Positions 63,115 through 64,000 of a stretch of DNA of 64,000 nucleotides are shown piece by piece; within the stretch, counting starts at the first letter, position 1, and each line of letters starts with the position of its first letter. Where the stretch lies: NCBI RefSeq assembly GCF_005771435.1, contig NZ_VANI01000010.1:1-64000 (forward strand), in the 5' to 3' direction. The translations under genes were made by a program, and so were the position numbers. The stretch is from Microbulbifer harenosus (GTDB taxonomy: Bacteria; Pseudomonadota; Gammaproteobacteria; Pseudomonadales; Cellvibrionaceae). The notes beneath the pieces are model-generated. The model worked only from the letters and a program-made list of their open reading frames with translations. It had not been told where the DNA came from and did no database searches.

Positions 63115-63163
63115 GTGGCCATTGCGCAAACAACCTGTCGGCAATCGTTTGCGCAATGGCCAC
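63115..63163. repeat. Hairpin with a conserved loop, copy B
   Basis: GTGGCCATTGCGCAAAC (63115-63131) pairs perfectly with GTTTGCGCAATGGCCAC (63147-63163), a 17-bp stem around loop AACCTGTCGGCAATC, the exact complement of copy A's loop. Outer stem bases differ from those of copy A but are equally well paired. It lies 50 bases before hutX. Confidence 0.85.
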
Positions 63164-63212
63164 CACTGCTTCGGCTGGTTTTGTGGTTACTGAAATAGTT
63201 TTGGAATTGCTT

Positions 63213-63725
63213 ATGCAAGAGCAGATAAAAGAATTACTCGACAGTGAATCCGGCTACACGCTGGAAGAGATGGCGGACAAGCTCGACACCAGTGTGCGCG
63301 AGATCATCGCCCAGCTACCCGCGGAGATGGCCTCGCTCGCTGGTGGTGAATACGTCTGGAATTTGATTGAAGAACTGCCCAGCTGGGGCAAGGTCACCAC
63401 CATCGTGCAAAGCGAGGGGTCGGTATTCGAGTTCAAGGGCGAGTTCCCCAAGGGCAACATTGCCCATGGCTACTACAACTTCATGCATCACAAAAGTCCT
63501 TTCCATGGCCACCTGCTGGTGGACGGCATTGTGGAAGTGGCCTTTGTGAGCAAGCCCCACCGCGGCGCGGAGAGCCATTCCATGGTGTTTCTCGCGTCCA
63601 GCGGCAACTGTGCCTTCAAGGTATTTCTGGGCCGGGATACACAGCGCCAGCTGATTCCGGAACAGGTAGCGCGTTTCAAACAGTTAAAGCAGCAGCTGGC
63701 AACCGCCGGCACTGCACATTCCTGA
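63213..63725 (+). CDS. hutX: HutX/HugX heme utilisation carrier
   Basis: The ATG at 63213 begins MQEQIKELLDSESGYTLEEMADKLDTS, the conserved HutX start; longer reading is through a repeat and lacks a ribosome site. The 170-residue protein continues with EIIAQLPAEM, EYVWNLIEELPSWGKVTTIVQSEGSVFEFKGEFPKGNIAHGYYNFMHHKSPFHGHLLVDGI and ends with RFKQLKQQL. Such carriers bind heme in the cytoplasm and pass it to a HutZ/HugZ-type heme-degrading enzyme, which begins 14 bases downstream. Confidence 0.92.
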   Translation: MQEQIKELLDSESGYTLEEMADKLDTSVREIIAQLPAEMASLAGGEYVWNLIEELPSWGKVTTIVQSEGSVFEFKGEFPKGNIAHGYYNFMHHKSPFHGHLLVDGIVEVAFVSKPHRGAESHSMVFLASSGNCAFKVFLGRDTQRQLIPEQVARFKQLKQQLATAGTAHS

Positions 63726-63739
63726 GGGGGAATCTGACC

Positions 63740-64000
63740 ATGAGCGAACACAAAGCGACACAGGCTGAACATCCAAAAACTGAGGACGGTGCAGATCTGG
63801 TGGCGGAGGTGCGCGATTTTATCGCCACACGAAGACTGCTGAACCTGGCGAGCCTGACGCCAGACGGCTACCCGCACGCGAGCACGGCGCCTTTCCTGGC
63901 GGCGGATGGCAACTTTTACCTGTTTATTTCCGATCTTTCCGAGCATGCGGCGAACCTGAAAGCGCATCGTAAGGCTTCTGTGATATTTAATGCGGACGAG
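63740..64000 (+). CDS. hugZ: HugZ/HutZ heme-degrading enzyme (start only)
   Basis: ATG 63740 has GAGGGGGAA upstream. The visible 87 codons encode a start rich in charged residues and then ATRRLLNLASLTPDGYPHASTAPFLAADGNFYLFISDLSEHAANLKAHRKASVIFN, a split-barrel flavin-type fold used by HugZ/HutZ to open heme and release iron. The gene runs off the window, so the C-terminal heme-ligating part cannot be checked. Confidence 0.9.
   Translation, partial: MSEHKATQAEHPKTEDGADLVAEVRDFIATRRLLNLASLTPDGYPHASTAPFLAADGNFYLFISDLSEHAANLKAHRKASVIFNADE

Overview
The window looks like a chromosomal stretch of a GC-rich marine gammaproteobacterium, most like Cellvibrionales such as Microbulbifer. This is inference from the MvaT-type H-NS protein, the glyA-nrdR-ribD-ribE-ribBA-ribH-nusB-thiL-pgpA gene order, the many TonB-dependent receptors and overall protein resemblance; no database search was possible. 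No tRNA, rRNA, CRISPR array or riboswitch was recognised.

Region 1 (1-5781) is accessory DNA with lower GC and gene content unlike the rest. It is built like an integron cassette array without an integrase (a CALIN). All genes run leftward. A complete 72-bp attC site lies at 1479-1550, a shortened attC-like site at 5092-5123, and a core-site heptamer GTTAGGC just before the first gene at 5775-5781. The cassettes carry (i) a HEPN-like protein with an Rx4H motif, (ii) a translationally coupled pair made of a 575-aa helical-repeat-like protein and a 565-aa protein with a possible PD-(D/E)XK nuclease N-terminus, and (iii) a membrane protein with a SAM methyltransferase whose 3' end is cut by an IS30-family insertion sequence at the window edge. 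The coupled pair is the best candidate for an undescribed system, plausibly anti-phage defence.

Region 2 (6074-31521) is mixed core and niche DNA: a large TonB-dependent receptor, a GNAT acetyltransferase, an outer-membrane barrel, a DUF899 thioredoxin-like protein, an aconitase-family enzyme, a 1796-aa AsmA/DUF748-like envelope protein with repeated cysteine pairs, NADH dehydrogenase type II, a repeat lipoprotein, an MvaT/H-NS protein, a CBS-domain protein facing an SLC13-type anion transporter with a KDKNG repeat insert, MepA and Ddl for peptidoglycan, an HNH endonuclease, and a sorbosone-dehydrogenase-like cytochrome c protein.

Region 3 (31533-46101) holds a RegA/RegB-type redox two-component pair, the isoprenoid operon xseB-ispA-dxs, a DUF885 peptidase-like protein, a Fur-box-preceded TonB-dependent receptor with a PepSY-like membrane protein and an OmpR-type two-component pair, and rsgA.

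Region 4 (46102-54992) is a long leftward cluster for riboflavin, folate/one-carbon and thiamine cofactors. It includes a RibB protein whose fused RibA-like domain has lost its zinc cysteines (RibBX type), compensated by a separate, intact RibA at the end of the cluster.

Region 5 (55831-64000) is a complete heme acquisition locus. Leftward are tonB-exbB-exbD-hmuT-hmuU-hmuV; rightward are the heme receptor, hutX and the start of hugZ. A Fur-box-like site lies between the two directions.

Several dispersed structured repeats punctuate the intergenic DNA: three REPIN-like palindromes in the rib and hmu clusters, a two-copy hairpin family with conserved loops but differing, still-paired stems (37061-37199 and 45692-45803), and a pair of hairpins with mutually inverted loops before hutX.
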